This document shows, in pieces, positions 7,542-16,756 of a stretch of 40,346 bases of DNA. The first letter of the stretch is position 1. Each line of letters begins with the position of its first letter. Source of the stretch: Betaproteobacteria bacterium (GTDB lineage Bacteria; Pseudomonadota; Gammaproteobacteria; Burkholderiales; Methylophilaceae); NCBI GenBank assembly GCA_016867975.1, contig VGIC01000018.1:1-40346 (forward strand), in the 5' to 3' direction. Below the pieces are notes generated by a model, which was not told the DNA's origin, made no database searches, and was given only the letters and a program-made list of their open reading frames with translations. The position numbers were made by a program, and so were the translations under genes.

Positions 7542-8388
7542 TACTAGACCGCTCGCACGGCTGACGGATTATGCCAATCGTTTCGTTCGCTCCTCACATG
7601 GCAAGATGCCCCCAGCAGATGGTCCAGAAGAGGTGCGTGAGATGAACTTGGCTTTTGCCAAGATGATGGAAGAATTGGCGCTCTCTAAAGAAAATCTGAT
7701 GCGGGCGGCCAAGCTGGCGGTGGCCGGTGAGATGGCTGCAGCGATGAGTCATGAGATTAGAACCCCCTTGGGCATTCTGCGGTCTTCGGCACAACTGCTG
7801 TCGCGAGAGAAGAATCTAAGTGCAGAAGGGGCTGAGGTGGTGACTTTTATCACGACCGAAACCGAGCGCTTGAATAAGCTGGTCAGCACTTTGATGGATT
7901 CAGCGAGCCCTCGCTCGCCAGAATTTTCCCTGCATGATATGGCGGCTCTGGTTAAACATGCCGTGGCCATGCTGAGGATGCAGGCAAATAAGAATCAGAT
8001 TGCATTGGAATATGTCACGCACAACCATGCGGCCACCAATGTCATGGTGGAGTGTGATGGCGAGCAAATCACGCAGGTGGTGTTGAATTTGTTACTGAAT
8101 GCCATTCAAGTGCTACCTAGCGGTGGTAAAGTGAGGGTAACGCTTTACGAAGCTAAAGAGAGCGTCACGGTGAGCGTGGCAGACAATGGCGTAGGCGTGA
8201 GTGATGCACAGAAAGAGCAGATATTTGACCCGTTCTTTACCCAGCGGCCAGGCGGTATCGGTCTAGGATTGGCGGTGTCTAAACAGATCGTGACGGCCCA
8301 TTTTGGATCGTTGACGGTGGAAAAGAGTGCCTTGGCGGACACGGGGGCAGATTTCAGGATGAAGTTGCCTAAACAGCAGTTACACTAA
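7486..8388 (+). CDS. Sensor histidine kinase lacking its sensor domain (5'-truncated)
   Basis: Two-component sensor kinase catalytic half, about 300 residues from ATG 7486 (AGCAGG 9-11 nt upstream). It begins with a short weak hydrophobic stretch and a HAMP linker (ITRPLARLTDYANRFV). The phosphoacceptor follows in AAAMSHEIRTPLG with H89, then the N box (NLLLNAIQ), G1 (DNGVGV), F (FDPFFT) and G2 (GGIGLGLA). All ATPase motifs are intact. A normal kinase of this type would have a first membrane helix and a periplasmic sensor before the HAMP; here that space is antisense to the PstS-like gene. It lies 12 nt before the NtrC-type regulator, its likely partner. Whether it still signals is unknown; it may be constitutive or dead. 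Confidence 0.8.
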   Translation: MMVTTFLATVFAAPLARGITRPLARLTDYANRFVRSSHGKMPPADGPEEVREMNLAFAKMMEELALSKENLMRAAKLAVAGEMAAAMSHEIRTPLGILRSSAQLLSREKNLSAEGAEVVTFITTETERLNKLVSTLMDSASPRSPEFSLHDMAALVKHAVAMLRMQANKNQIALEYVTHNHAATNVMVECDGEQITQVVLNLLLNAIQVLPSGGKVRVTLYEAKESVTVSVADNGVGVSDAQKEQIFDPFFTQRPGGIGLGLAVSKQIVTAHFGSLTVEKSALADTGADFRMKLPKQQLH

Positions 8389-8400
8389 AAAAGCGAATAT

Positions 8401-9759
8401 ATGTCAGAAAGTATTAAAACCATTTTAGCCGTTGATGATGAGCCCAGTATGCTCCGTTTGTTGGAGATCAGTCTGCGTCAGGCAGGTTACCGGCCACTAA
8501 CCGCAAAAGATGGGCGCGAAGCCCTGGAGGTGGTGCGTAGTAATCACGTGGATTGTGTCGTGTCCGACTTGCACATGCCGCGTATGGATGGCTTGCAGTT
8601 GTTGAAGGCCATTCGTCAGGCCGATGCCGATTTGCCCGTTATTATTGTAACGGCACAAGGTGAAGTAAAGTCTGCAATCGAGGCCATGAAGCATGGCGCT
8701 TCAGACTATATGTTGCGTCCGTTCGATTTGGAAGAGTTGGAACTTTCAATCAAGCGCTCATTATCAATCTCGCGTTTAGTGGTGGAAAATCAGTTCTTAC
8801 GTGAGGAGAAAAGCACCGACACGGGCATGGTGGGTAGCAGCCCCGTGATGGAACAATTGCAGCAATCCATCCGGCAAGTGGCGCCTGAAAGGGCAACCGT
8901 GCTGATTGCGGGTGAAACCGGAACGGGTAAGGAACTGGTGGCGCGCGCCATCCATGCGCACTCTCCACGTGCAGAAGCGTTGTTCGTGGCGGTCAACTGT
9001 GCAGCGATTCCGCATGAGATGCTGGAGTCTGAGCTGTTTGGTCATGAAAAGGGCGCTTTTACCGGTGCCATCAAAGAGCGTATCGGCAAATTTGAGCTAG
9101 CCGATGGCGGTACTCTGTTCCTAGATGAAGTCACCGAGATGCCGATGCAATTGCAGGCAAAGTTACTGCGGGCATTACAGGAAAATGTGATTGAGCGCGT
9201 GGGTGGCAATCAGCCGATCTCCGTCGATATTCGTGTGGTGGCCGCGACCAATCGCGACCCTCGCGAAGCCATCAAAGACGGTAAGTTACGAGAGGATCTG
9301 TACTATCGCCTGAATGTGTTTCGTATCGATCTGCCTGCACTTAGGATGCGAAAATCCGATATCGAAGCATTGGCCAAACATTTTCTTGCGAAACGTCAGG
9401 TGGAGATTGCACCCGCTGCGATTCAAGCACTCATGCAATATGACTGGCCGGGAAATGTGCGCGAATTGGAGAACGTCCTGGAGCGCGCAGCGATCATCAG
9501 TGGCAATCAAACCATACAGTTAAAGCATTTACCAGTCGACGTCACTGCGGGTGAGGGTCAGAGTGGAGCTGCGCTTCCTGAAGCGCAAACGGGAAAAAGC
9601 AATGAGCTGTCTATACCCAGTGCTGTCGAGGCTTTAGAGAGACGGTTGATTGCAGAGGCGCTAGTCACCACACAAGGCAATAAAAGTCGGGCCGCCAAGC
9701 TACTTGAGATCAGTGAGCGCTCACTTTGGTATAAATTAAGCCTGTATGAAATAAGCTAG
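8401..9759 (+). CDS. NtrC-family sigma54-dependent response regulator
   Basis: Activator of sigma54 promoters, 452 residues. The receiver domain (1-115) has the acidic pair D12/D13 and the phospho-acceptor D56 in VVSDLHMPRMDG. The AAA+ domain has Walker A GETGTGKE (171-178), the sigma54 contact loop GAFTGA, Walker B LFLDE, and the PGNVREL sensor. A Fis-type helix-turn-helix ends the protein (NKSRAAKLLEISERSLWYKL). The conserved receiver lysine before proline (KPF) is R106 in MLRPFDL. It follows the truncated kinase by 12 nt, so the pair is a two-component system. Target genes are not evident in the window. Its stop codon overlaps the end of the EAL remnant on the other strand. Confidence 0.93.
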   Translation: MSESIKTILAVDDEPSMLRLLEISLRQAGYRPLTAKDGREALEVVRSNHVDCVVSDLHMPRMDGLQLLKAIRQADADLPVIIVTAQGEVKSAIEAMKHGASDYMLRPFDLEELELSIKRSLSISRLVVENQFLREEKSTDTGMVGSSPVMEQLQQSIRQVAPERATVLIAGETGTGKELVARAIHAHSPRAEALFVAVNCAAIPHEMLESELFGHEKGAFTGAIKERIGKFELADGGTLFLDEVTEMPMQLQAKLLRALQENVIERVGGNQPISVDIRVVAATNRDPREAIKDGKLREDLYYRLNVFRIDLPALRMRKSDIEALAKHFLAKRQVEIAPAAIQALMQYDWPGNVRELENVLERAAIISGNQTIQLKHLPVDVTAGEGQSGAALPEAQTGKSNELSIPSAVEALERRLIAEALVTTQGNKSRAAKLLEISERSLWYKLSLYEIS

Positions 9760-9873
9760 GTGTGCGTGAAGGTAATGCTGTTAGCTAAGCACTTAAAAAC
9801 CCTACGTTCGAACTCATCCAAAGTAACCGGTTTGCTGAAATAGTAGCCTTGCAAAAAGTGTGGGGCAGTCGCC
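9756..9873 (-). pseudogene. Remnant of an EAL-domain (c-di-GMP phosphodiesterase) gene, C-terminus only
   Basis: On the minus strand, read toward 9756, the frame gives APHFLQGYYFSKPVTLDEFE followed by about 16 residues and TAG at 9758-9756. QGYYFSKP followed by an acidic E/D-EFE stretch is the typical last helix and strand of EAL domains (usual form: G-x-x-x-x-QGYYFSKP). Upstream the similarity fades after about 15 codons and nothing of the remaining 230-residue domain is left before trpE. The fragment is too short to be functional. Between 9874 and 9986 I see no other feature. Confidence 0.6.
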
Positions 9874-9986
9874 CAATAGCCAATGCAAGGAACTTTCTAG
9901 CCTTAATTCCTTTTGGCTATCCGATGGGCAATGCCATCCAATATAGTTATTTAAAATGGTCTAACGTACGAGCCCATAGTACACGA

Positions 9987-11471
9987 TTAGATGCAAGCGT
10001 CCAATCCGTCTTGCACTAACTCGGCAGCCCTCAGAACGGCTCGTGCCTTATTTTGGGTTTCGATCCATTCGCTTTGTGGTACAGAGTCGGCCACAATACC
10101 AGCCCCAGCTTGCACATAAAGCTTATTGTCTTTAATAACGCCTGTACGAATGGCAATCGCGACATCCATGTCCCCATTGAAGCCGAGATAACCGACAGCC
10201 CCCGCATAAATGCCACGCTTGCTAGGCTCCAGTTCGTCAATGATCTCCATTGCGCGCACCTTGGGGGCGCCACTGACGGTACCTGCGGGGAATGTGGCTT
10301 TGATAACATCGATTGCATCCATATCCGGTTTGAGTTGACCTTCAACATTGCTGACGATGTGCATCACGTGAGAGTAACGCTCGATCATCATGTTATCAGT
10401 GACCTTCACCGTGCCAGTGACGGCCACTCTGCCCACATCATTGCGCCCCAGATCCATCAGTTGGACATGTTCAGCACGCTCTTTGGGATCTGCCAATAAC
10501 TCTTCTGCCAAGGCAATGTCCTGTTCACGGTGCTTACCACGTGGGCGAGTCCCCGCAATCGGGCGAGAGGTCACCGTGCCATTTTCTAATCGCACGAGAA
10601 TCTCAGGGGAAGCTCCCACAACGTGATGGTCGCCCATGTCGTAGTAGAACATGTACGGGGAAGGGTTCAGGCTACGTAAAGCGCGGTAAAGTGATAGCGG
10701 TGGCGCAGAGAAAGGCTGCGACATGCGTTGCGAGAGCACCACTTGCATGATGTCGCCATCTAGAATGTATTGCTGTGCCCGCTTGACCGCAGCCTTAAAG
10801 TTTTCCTCCCCGAACTCTGAGGTTGCAACCGTTTTTTCTGTTTTTCCCGACGCTGGTACAGTGAAGTTATGACGTAACATCTTGAGTAGCTCGCTGAGAC
10901 GCGCCTTGGCCTTATCATAGGCCCCAGTTTCAGCGGTGTTGGCGTAAACGATGAAATACAGCTTGCCACTCAGATTGTCTACTACCACCAGCTCTTCCGA
11001 TACCATTAGCAACACATCTGGGACATTAACCGTATCAGGCTTGGTTGTGTCAGCGAGGCGTTTTTCAATGTAACGCACGGTGTCGTAGCCGAAATATCCA
11101 GCCAGCCCGCCAGTAAAGCGTGGCAATCCTTCATAAGGCGGTGTATTGAAGCGCGACAAATAATCCTTCACAAAATCAAGAGGGTTGGTATCCTCCACGA
11201 CTTCCATCACCGTATCATGCTCAAGCACTTGCACTTTTCTGCCATGCGCCACAATGCGCACTTTTGCAGGCAACCCGATAATGGAGTAGCGGCCAAAGCG
11301 TTCTCCGCCCTGCACGGATTCAAGCAAATATGAAAAAGGCTGATTGGCCAGTTTCAAATAAAGTGACAACGGGGTGTCCAAGTCTGCAGGAGCCTCTAAC
11401 ACCAAAGGGATACGATTGTATCCTTGGGCGGTCAACGCATTAAATTCTGTTTGGTTGATGGTGCTTAACAT
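9987..11471 (-). CDS. trpE: Anthranilate synthase component I
   Basis: Converts chorismate to anthranilate with the TrpG glutaminase subunit; first step of tryptophan synthesis in the cytoplasm. The protein has 494 residues, normal for the family. The tryptophan feedback element LLES is at 49-52, and the chorismate-binding core shows [45 protein letters not shown] and [14 protein letters not shown]. The start at 11471 follows a weak GAGAG site. rpe lies 203 nt upstream on the same strand. trpG/trpD/trpC do not follow; only the EAL scrap is downstream. A Trp-rich leader frame at 11670-11512 suggests attenuation in addition to feedback inhibition. Confidence 0.97.
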   Translation of the reverse strand: MLSTINQTEFNALTAQGYNRIPLVLEAPADLDTPLSLYLKLANQPFSYLLESVQGGERFGRYSIIGLPAKVRIVAHGRKVQVLEHDTVMEVVEDTNPLDFVKDYLSRFNTPPYEGLPRFTGGLAGYFGYDTVRYIEKRLADTTKPDTVNVPDVLLMVSEELVVVDNLSGKLYFIVYANTAETGAYDKAKARLSELLKMLRHNFTVPASGKTEKTVATSEFGEENFKAAVKRAQQYILDGDIMQVVLSQRMSQPFSAPPLSLYRALRSLNPSPYMFYYDMGDHHVVGASPEILVRLENGTVTSRPIAGTRPRGKHREQDIALAEELLADPKERAEHVQLMDLGRNDVGRVAVTGTVKVTDNMMIERYSHVMHIVSNVEGQLKPDMDAIDVIKATFPAGTVSGAPKVRAMEIIDELEPSKRGIYAGAVGYLGFNGDMDVAIAIRTGVIKDNKLYVQAGAGIVADSVPQSEWIETQNKARAVLRAAELVQDGLDACI

Positions 11472-11511
11472 AAAACTCTCACAATAATCAGTCCGTTACA
11501 AATAGGCAACA

Positions 11512-11670
11512 TCAAGCGGGTATTGGTAATCTCCACCATCGCCAGCTGTTTGTGCTGATATAAGCTATGTCCATAGGCGCTGTGAACATCTCGCAACCCG
11601 CAGTGCGGGTTGCTCGAATGAGGTGTGCGAGCCCCCAATCAGCGTGGCCGCTGTTGGCTGCACGTGCCAT
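11512..11670 (-). CDS. Candidate trp leader peptide upstream of trpE
   Basis: A short minus-strand frame ending 40 nt before the trpE ATG. From ATG 11670 it has 52 residues; from ATG 11574 it has 20. Its last residues are NSWRWWRLPIPA, with TGG CGA TGG TGG in the mRNA. A cluster of Trp codons just before the first trp gene is the hallmark of transcription attenuation leaders (enteric trpL has WW; rhizobial trpE leaders have WWW). Neither start has a good ribosome site: GGAG touches the 11670 ATG directly after the rpe stop. No GC-rich terminator with a U run is visible before trpE, so the mechanism would differ from the enteric model. The role is inference. Confidence 0.45.
   Translation of the reverse strand: MARAANSGHADWGLAHLIRATRTAGCEMFTAPMDIAYISTNSWRWWRLPIPA
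11565..11657 (-). promoter_or_regulatory. Hairpins in the rpe-trpE leader region
   Basis: Three stems lie in the transcribed spacer: 11635-11657 (CCAA-CAGCG, loop TGGC, CGCTG-TTGG with one bulge), 11593-11613 (GCAACCCGC, loop AGT, GCGGGTTGC; nine perfect pairs) and 11565-11576 (CTATG, loop TC, CATAG), the last covering the ATG at 11574. In addition, the Trp-codon stretch contains GATGGTG, complementary over seven bases to CACCATC in trpE codons 3-5. These could form alternative structures. The strong middle stem has no T run and is not a standard terminator. Confidence 0.4.
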
Positions 11671-11674
11671 CTCC

Positions 11675-12382
11675 CTATACAGTCGCCAATGCATCGCGCA
11701 ATGACTTCACTACCGTATTGTAGCGGTTAGGGTCTGTGTCTTTTCCTGCGCCAAATACCGCTGAGCCTGCAACAAAAGTATCTGCCCCCGCGCGGGCGAT
11801 TTCGGCGATATTAGTAGCATTCACGCCGCCATCTACTTCGAGCCAAATTTGACGACCAGTCTTTTCATAGTGGGCATCAATACGCGCGCGTACTTCTTTC
11901 AGTTTATCCAATGTGCTAGGAATAAATTTCTGACCGCCGAACCCTGGGTTCACAGACATCAACAAAATCATGTCCACTTTGTCCATGACGTAGTCCAAAT
12001 AACTTAAAGGCGTGGCTGGATTAAATACCAAACCTGACTTGCAGCCGCAATCACGCACCAAAGCCAAGCTACGGTCAATATGCTCAGAACCTTCCGGGTG
12101 GAAGGTAATGAAGTTTGCGCCCGCTTTTGCAAAATCAGGAATAATGCGATCTACAGGTTTTACCATCAGGTGTACGTCAATCAATGCGCCCACTTTTTTA
12201 GACACATCGCGAATGGCTTCGCATACCAATGGACCAATAGTCAGGTTAGGTACGTAGTGGTTATCCATCACATCAAAGTGTACGATGTCGGTTCCAGAGG
12301 TGATGACATCCTCGATTTCTTGACCGAGTTTTGCGAAATTAGCAGAAAGAATACTAGGGGCAATTCTGAAAGTTTTATCCAT
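11675..12382 (-). CDS. rpe: Ribulose-phosphate 3-epimerase
   Basis: Interconverts ribulose 5-phosphate and xylulose 5-phosphate in the pentose phosphate/ribulose monophosphate cycles. 235 residues from ATG 12382; the frame is open to a TTG at 12424, but the family begins at [16 protein letters not shown]. Visible motifs are the N-terminal [27 protein letters not shown] with the catalytic aspartate, [14 protein letters not shown] and the second catalytic aspartate in LEVDGGVN, and the phosphate loop GSAVFG. In many betaproteobacteria rpe is followed by gph and then trpE; here gph is missing and trpE follows after a spacer. Its divergent neighbour is hemA. Confidence 0.96.
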   Translation of the reverse strand: MDKTFRIAPSILSANFAKLGQEIEDVITSGTDIVHFDVMDNHYVPNLTIGPLVCEAIRDVSKKVGALIDVHLMVKPVDRIIPDFAKAGANFITFHPEGSEHIDRSLALVRDCGCKSGLVFNPATPLSYLDYVMDKVDMILLMSVNPGFGGQKFIPSTLDKLKEVRARIDAHYEKTGRQIWLEVDGGVNATNIAEIARAGADTFVAGSAVFGAGKDTDPNRYNTVVKSLRDALATV

Positions 12383-12542
12383 GATTGATGCGTCCGTGTT
12401 TGAATTGAAGAAGTTAATTTCCAACGCGTTATTTTAACGCCAAATCACTGTTTTTAGATATGGTTCTTGCTTAACATAGACCAATCCATCAAAATTACGC
12501 CTCAGAGTTCATCCGCGGGATTTTTCGTCGATATGTTAAGGG

Positions 12543-12570
12543 TTGTCATGGCATGAATGTAGTTTATAGT
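12543..12570 (+). promoter_or_regulatory. Predicted sigma70 promoter of hemA
   Basis: TTGTCA at 12543-12548 and TATAGT at 12565-12570 are separated by 16 nt. This places the transcript start near 12577, about 30 nt before the hemA ATG at 12609. Confidence 0.55.
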
Positions 12571-12608
12571 CCGAGTGTTAATACTGCATTGACGTGCCGA
12601 TAGTCCCT

Positions 12609-13868
12609 ATGCAGTTATACGTCATTGGTGTGAATCACACCACCGCTCCTATTCAAATTCGTGAACATGTGGCCTTTAATAGCGACCATCTGGTCCATGC
12701 TTTGCATGAATTGACAGCGCATGATGCGTTGGAAGCTTCCATTTTGTCTACATGCAACCGTACGGAACTATACTGCAGCACAAACGACCCCAAAAAGCCG
12801 CTGAAGTGGTTGTCGCAATATCACCGCCTGGATCAAGATGTATTGGCACCGTATATCTACACATTACCCGATGGCGAGGCAGTGAAGCACGCTTTCCGTG
12901 TCGCATCTGGTCTGGATAGTATGGTGCTGGGAGAGCCCCAGATTCTGGGGCAGTTTAAGCAGTCGGTAAAAATTGCACAGGATGCTGGCACATTAGGGTC
13001 GCTGCTGCATAAATTATTTCAGCGCACATTTGAAGTGGCCAAGGAGGTACGGAGCAATACCGATATTGGCGCCAACTCTGTCTCCATGTCTGCAGCCGCA
13101 GTCAAATTGGCACAACGCATTTTTGGCAACATCAGCGAGCAAAAGGTCTTGCTCATAGGCGCTGGTGAGATGATCGAGCTTTGTGCCGATCATTTTGCGG
13201 CGCAAAAACCAAAGTGCATGACCATCGCTAATCGTACCTTGGAGCGAGGGGCGGCATTGGCCACAAAAATGTCCGCACTGGGTATTCAGTCTCAGGCGGT
13301 GCTTTTGCAAGACTTGCCTGCACACTTTGCCGAATACGACATTATCGTGACATGCACTGCAAGTCAGTTGCCGATTGTGGGCCTGGGCATGGTGGAGCGT
13401 GCCATCAAGCTGCGCAGACATCGCCCCGTTTTTATGGTGGATCTTGGTGTGCCACGGGACGTAGAGGCTGAGGTGGCCGAGTTGGATGATGTGTTCTTAT
13501 ATACCGTAGATGACTTGAGCGCCGTGGTACAGGAGGGGATCGGCAATCGCCAGCAGGCCGCAGTGGACGCTGAGTTGATTGTGGTATCTCGCGTAGATGA
13601 GTTTATGCAATGGCTGAAAAAGCGTGAAACAGTACCCACCATCAAAGCGCTTCGTGACCAAGCAGAAACCACGCGGCAAGTAGAGTTGGCTAAAGCCCTT
13701 AAAATGATCGAGAAAGGCGAGCCTCCGGCCAAGGCTTTGGAAATGTTGAGTAATGCTCTAACCAATAAATTCCTGCATCAGCCGAGCCATGCTTTGCATC
13801 AGTCGCATGGTGAGGAGCATATGAGGCTTGAGCATGCGCTCAGGCAGATTTTCCAAATTAAGAATTAA
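12609..13868 (+). CDS. hemA: Glutamyl-tRNA reductase
   Basis: Reduces glutamyl-tRNA(Glu) to glutamate-1-semialdehyde, the committed step of tetrapyrrole synthesis. 419 residues from ATG 12609; the frame extends to a GTG at 12594, but [14 protein letters not shown] is the standard N-terminus. The catalytic cysteine is C49 in STCNRTELY. Further motifs are [14 protein letters not shown], the NADPH-binding [22 protein letters not shown], and the C-terminal dimerisation region ([18 protein letters not shown]). prfA follows after 255 nt, the common hemA-prfA-prmC order. Confidence 0.97.
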   Translation: MQLYVIGVNHTTAPIQIREHVAFNSDHLVHALHELTAHDALEASILSTCNRTELYCSTNDPKKPLKWLSQYHRLDQDVLAPYIYTLPDGEAVKHAFRVASGLDSMVLGEPQILGQFKQSVKIAQDAGTLGSLLHKLFQRTFEVAKEVRSNTDIGANSVSMSAAAVKLAQRIFGNISEQKVLLIGAGEMIELCADHFAAQKPKCMTIANRTLERGAALATKMSALGIQSQAVLLQDLPAHFAEYDIIVTCTASQLPIVGLGMVERAIKLRRHRPVFMVDLGVPRDVEAEVAELDDVFLYTVDDLSAVVQEGIGNRQQAAVDAELIVVSRVDEFMQWLKKRETVPTIKALRDQAETTRQVELAKALKMIEKGEPPAKALEMLSNALTNKFLHQPSHALHQSHGEEHMRLEHALRQIFQIKN

Positions 13869-14123
13869 TGTTGAACCTAATAAACGCACTTAAACACTCA
13901 ATGATTCTATAAGCCATTATGAACATTCAACCTTTTTACTATACCCCACTCACCCAATGGGTGAGAGTGCTTCCACGTCAATGGCACGATTCTTGAGATG
14001 TCTGGCTACGCTACTCTTCGCTGCAGGGGGCACCCATGCCTCCTCATCGCGCCTTGCTATACACTCAAAAAACCGCATATTTAACGTGTTTAACTGCTTT
14101 TTCCAGGTTGAAAGAACCCCGCA

Positions 14124-15218
14124 ATGAAACCCTCCATGATAACCAAGCTCGCTAATTTGAGTGAGCGTTTAGATGAAATCGATCGTTTGATGAGCAGTGA
14201 AGGCATCACCGATGATATGGATAACTACCGTAAACTCACGCGAGAGCATGCGGAGATTACACCGGTGGTGGAGCAGTATCGGGCTTTCATGCAAGCGGAA
14301 GCAGATGTTGCAGAAGCGCACAATATGCTGGGCGATCTAGATATGAAAGCGTTTGCGCAAGAAGAGATTGACGCAGGCAGAGTCAAGCTGGAAAGCATTG
14401 AAAAGCAGCTACAGATGCTGTTGCTGCCTAAAGATCCAAATGATGATAAGAACATCTTTTTGGAGATCCGCGCCGGTACTGGCGGAGATGAATCCAGCTT
14501 GTTTGCAGCAGACTTGTTCCGCATGTATTCGCGCTATGCTGAGCGTCAGCGCTGGAAAGTGGAGATCATGTCTGCCAACGAATCTGAAGTAGGTGGCTAT
14601 AAGGAAATCATCGCCAAAATAGAAGGCTACGGCGCTTATTCTAAACTCAAGTTTGAATCAGGCGGCCACCGCGTGCAGCGCGTACCGGACACCGAAACCC
14701 AAGGTCGCATTCACACCAGTGCCTGTACCGTGGCGATACTGCCGGAAGCGGACGAGGTCAGTGATGTGATCATCAATCCAGCTGATATTCGCATTGACAC
14801 TTTCCGTGCTAGTGGCGCGGGTGGTCAGCACATCAACAAAACCGACTCTGCGGTACGCATCACCCACGCCCCTACTGGTATCGTGGTGGAATGCCAGGAA
14901 GGGCGTAGCCAACATGCCAACAAAGCACAAGCCATGCAAGTGCTGGCAGCACGTATCAAAGCCAAACAAGTGGATGAACAGCAAAGCAAAATCGCCAGCG
15001 AGCGCAAAAGTCTGATTGGCAGCGGCGATCGCAGTGAGCGCATCCGTACCTACAACTACCCGCAAGGTCGGATTACCGACCATCGTATTAACCTGACCTT
15101 ATACAAAATCGATGCCATTACCGAAGGCGATATGGATGAGTTAATCGGGGCCTTGTCGGCGGAACATCAAGCCGATTTGTTAGCGAGTTTGGGTGAAGAT
15201 AGTTCACATGCCAGTTAA
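14124..15218 (+). CDS. prfA: Peptide chain release factor 1
   Basis: Reads UAA and UAG stop codons and triggers peptide release. 364 residues, full length. The codon-recognition tripeptide is PDT at 188-190 (PxT, type RF1) within [19 protein letters not shown]. The catalytic GGQ is at 233-235 in [16 protein letters not shown]. The glutamine of GGQ is the methylation target of PrmC, encoded next. The spacer from hemA (13869-14123) contains a hairpin at 13949-13965 (CTCACCC, loop AAT, GGGTGAG) without a T run and no convincing gene. Confidence 0.97.
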   Translation: MKPSMITKLANLSERLDEIDRLMSSEGITDDMDNYRKLTREHAEITPVVEQYRAFMQAEADVAEAHNMLGDLDMKAFAQEEIDAGRVKLESIEKQLQMLLLPKDPNDDKNIFLEIRAGTGGDESSLFAADLFRMYSRYAERQRWKVEIMSANESEVGGYKEIIAKIEGYGAYSKLKFESGGHRVQRVPDTETQGRIHTSACTVAILPEADEVSDVIINPADIRIDTFRASGAGGQHINKTDSAVRITHAPTGIVVECQEGRSQHANKAQAMQVLAARIKAKQVDEQQSKIASERKSLIGSGDRSERIRTYNYPQGRITDHRINLTLYKIDAITEGDMDELIGALSAEHQADLLASLGEDSSHAS

Positions 15219-15254
15219 ATTTAGATTGGCTAATTAATAGCGGTGACGTAAATC

Positions 15255-16127
15255 ATTAAATCCATTAAAGTCATCTTACAGACAGCTGCTTTACAACTTG
15301 CGTCAGTAGAAATCCAGCTTACAGAAGCTAGGCAAGAAATACGGCGGTTGTTGCAACATGTGCTTAATGTCAACCGCGCATGGTTAATTACGCATGAAAA
15401 TGACACGCTACAACCTGATACGCAGGCGAAATTTGAAGCCTTACTGGCGCGCCGCCTGCGGGGTGAGCCGATGGCGTATATTCTGGGGGGGCGTGAATTT
15501 TACGGTTTAGCGCTACAAGTGACGCCTGACACCTTGATTCCGCGCCCAGATACGGAAATGCTGGTGGGGGTAGCACTGGGCAGAATTCTGAGTGACCACC
15601 AAGTAGATGTTTTAGACCTCGGTACCGGTTCTGGCGCCATTGCATTGGCCATTGCAAAACATCGCCCACACGCTCACGTGGTTGCGGTGGATGCTTCTTC
15701 TGCGGCATTAGAAGTGGCCAAAAAAAATGCAACAACTTTGCAAGTTTCTAATGTGCAGTTTGTATTAAGCAGTTGGTTTAGCGCGTTAGAAACCCAGCGT
15801 TTTGATGTGATTGTGAGCAATCCGCCTTATATTGAGCAAAATGACGCGCATTTATCACAAGGCGATTTACGTTTTGAGCCTGTCAAGGCATTGGCTTCTG
15901 GCACTGATGGCTTGGATGATATTCGCCGCATTATTGCGGACAGCCTCGTGCATCTAGTGCCGCAGGGCTGGCTGATGCTGGAGCATGGCTATAATCAGGC
16001 GCGGCGCGTTGCGGATTTAATGGCAGACGCTGGCTTGGTGGAGATTGAAACAGTGCAAGATTTAGGCGGCAATGATCGTGTAACGATAGGCAAGAATCCA
16101 CTCATTATCAGTGCTCATTGGAGTTAA
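15255..16127 (+). CDS. prmC: Release-factor glutamine N5-methyltransferase, likely ATT start
   Basis: Methylates the GGQ glutamine of RF1 and RF2 using S-adenosylmethionine. Motif I is VLDLGTGSGAIALAIA and the substrate-binding NPPY is in VSNPPYIEQ; YILGGREFYGL and RPDTEML are family signatures. The first ordinary start in frame is TTG 15348, giving only 259 residues with a truncated N-terminal helical domain and no ribosome site. The frame is open back to 15252 and codes plausible helix (LQTAALQLASVEIQLTEARQ). An ATT at 15255, with GGTGA 8 nt upstream, gives 290 residues, the family norm. No ATG, GTG or TTG exists in that interval. The stop overlaps the stop of the convergent carbonic-anhydrase-like gene by 4 nt. 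Confidence 0.9.
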   Translation: MKSIKVILQTAALQLASVEIQLTEARQEIRRLLQHVLNVNRAWLITHENDTLQPDTQAKFEALLARRLRGEPMAYILGGREFYGLALQVTPDTLIPRPDTEMLVGVALGRILSDHQVDVLDLGTGSGAIALAIAKHRPHAHVVAVDASSAALEVAKKNATTLQVSNVQFVLSSWFSALETQRFDVIVSNPPYIEQNDAHLSQGDLRFEPVKALASGTDGLDDIRRIIADSLVHLVPQGWLMLEHGYNQARRVADLMADAGLVEIETVQDLGGNDRVTIGKNPLIISAHWS

Positions 16128-16675
16128 CTACCTGCTTGGTACTGGTTCTTGAGTTTGACGTAGTGGTTTGCTGAGTACATAAAATGTGCGATTTCCTCCT
16201 CAGTTAACGGACGCACCTTTTTCGCAGGCCTGCCCACATACAAGTGGCCGCTTTCTAACACTTTACCTTCTGGCACTAGGCTACCCGCAGCGAGTAATAC
16301 ATGTTTTTGCACGATGACTTTGTCCATGACGATACTTCCCATGCCGATCAAACATGCGTCTTCCAGTGTGCAGCCATGCAAAATCACGCTATGCCCGATG
16401 GTGACATAATTGCCGATTATCAATGGAGCGCCAGCTGGGTCCCAGCTGGATCTGTGGCTAACGTGCAGCATGCTGATATCCTGTATGTTGGTGTTTTTTC
16501 CTATGCGGATAAAATTCACGTCGCCACGTATCACCACACCAGGCCAAACGGAACTGTTCTCGTCAATGGCAACATCGCCAATGATCGTTGATGCAGGATG
16601 TATATAGGCGTTCCTCGCTATTTGCGGTGTCATATCGCAGAATGACTGGATGTGTGGTATGTTACTTTTTGACAT
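16124..16675 (-). CDS. Gamma-class carbonic anhydrase family protein (YrdA-like)
   Basis: Left-handed beta-helix protein of 183 residues built from hexapeptide repeats (IIGDVAIDENSSVWPGVVIRGD, IRIGKNTNIQD). The likely metal histidines are H71, H95 and H100; the H95-x4-H100 spacing matches the archaeal Cam enzyme. Members bind Zn or Fe; several bacterial YrdA/CaiE-like members show weak or no CO2 hydration, so activity is not assured. It converges with prmC and diverges from metX. Confidence 0.88.
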   Translation of the reverse strand: MSKSNIPHIQSFCDMTPQIARNAYIHPASTIIGDVAIDENSSVWPGVVIRGDVNFIRIGKNTNIQDISMLHVSHRSSWDPAGAPLIIGNYVTIGHSVILHGCTLEDACLIGMGSIVMDKVIVQKHVLLAAGSLVPEGKVLESGHLYVGRPAKKVRPLTEEEIAHFMYSANHYVKLKNQYQAGS

Positions 16676-16744
16676 CAGGAGTTTCCAAGTGAGGTTTGGC
16701 TAAGGGCACTTCTAATCGCTCAAGCCGGTTTCTAATACCCATAG

Positions 16745-16750
16745 TATAAT
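16745..16750 (+). promoter_or_regulatory. TATAAT box immediately before metX (possible leaderless mRNA)
   Basis: A perfect TATAAT lies six bases before the metX ATG at 16757. If used as a -10 box, transcription would begin at or next to the A of the ATG, leaving no room for a ribosome site, and none is visible. The -35 region (around 16721-16728) is poor. Confidence 0.4.
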
Positions 16751-16756
16751 CGCACT

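Noticed and set aside
13949-13965. Hairpin CTCACCC/GGGTGAG as hemA terminator
   Set aside because: No T run follows and the stem is short; cannot be called a terminator.
13919-13996. 25-residue open frame between hemA and prfA
   Set aside because: No ribosome site, no match to a known leader type, and it contains a palindrome; probably chance.
15485-15491. Run of seven G in prmC as a second phase-variable tract
   Set aside because: The frame is intact and encodes the conserved YILGGREF; seven G is too short to argue for switching.
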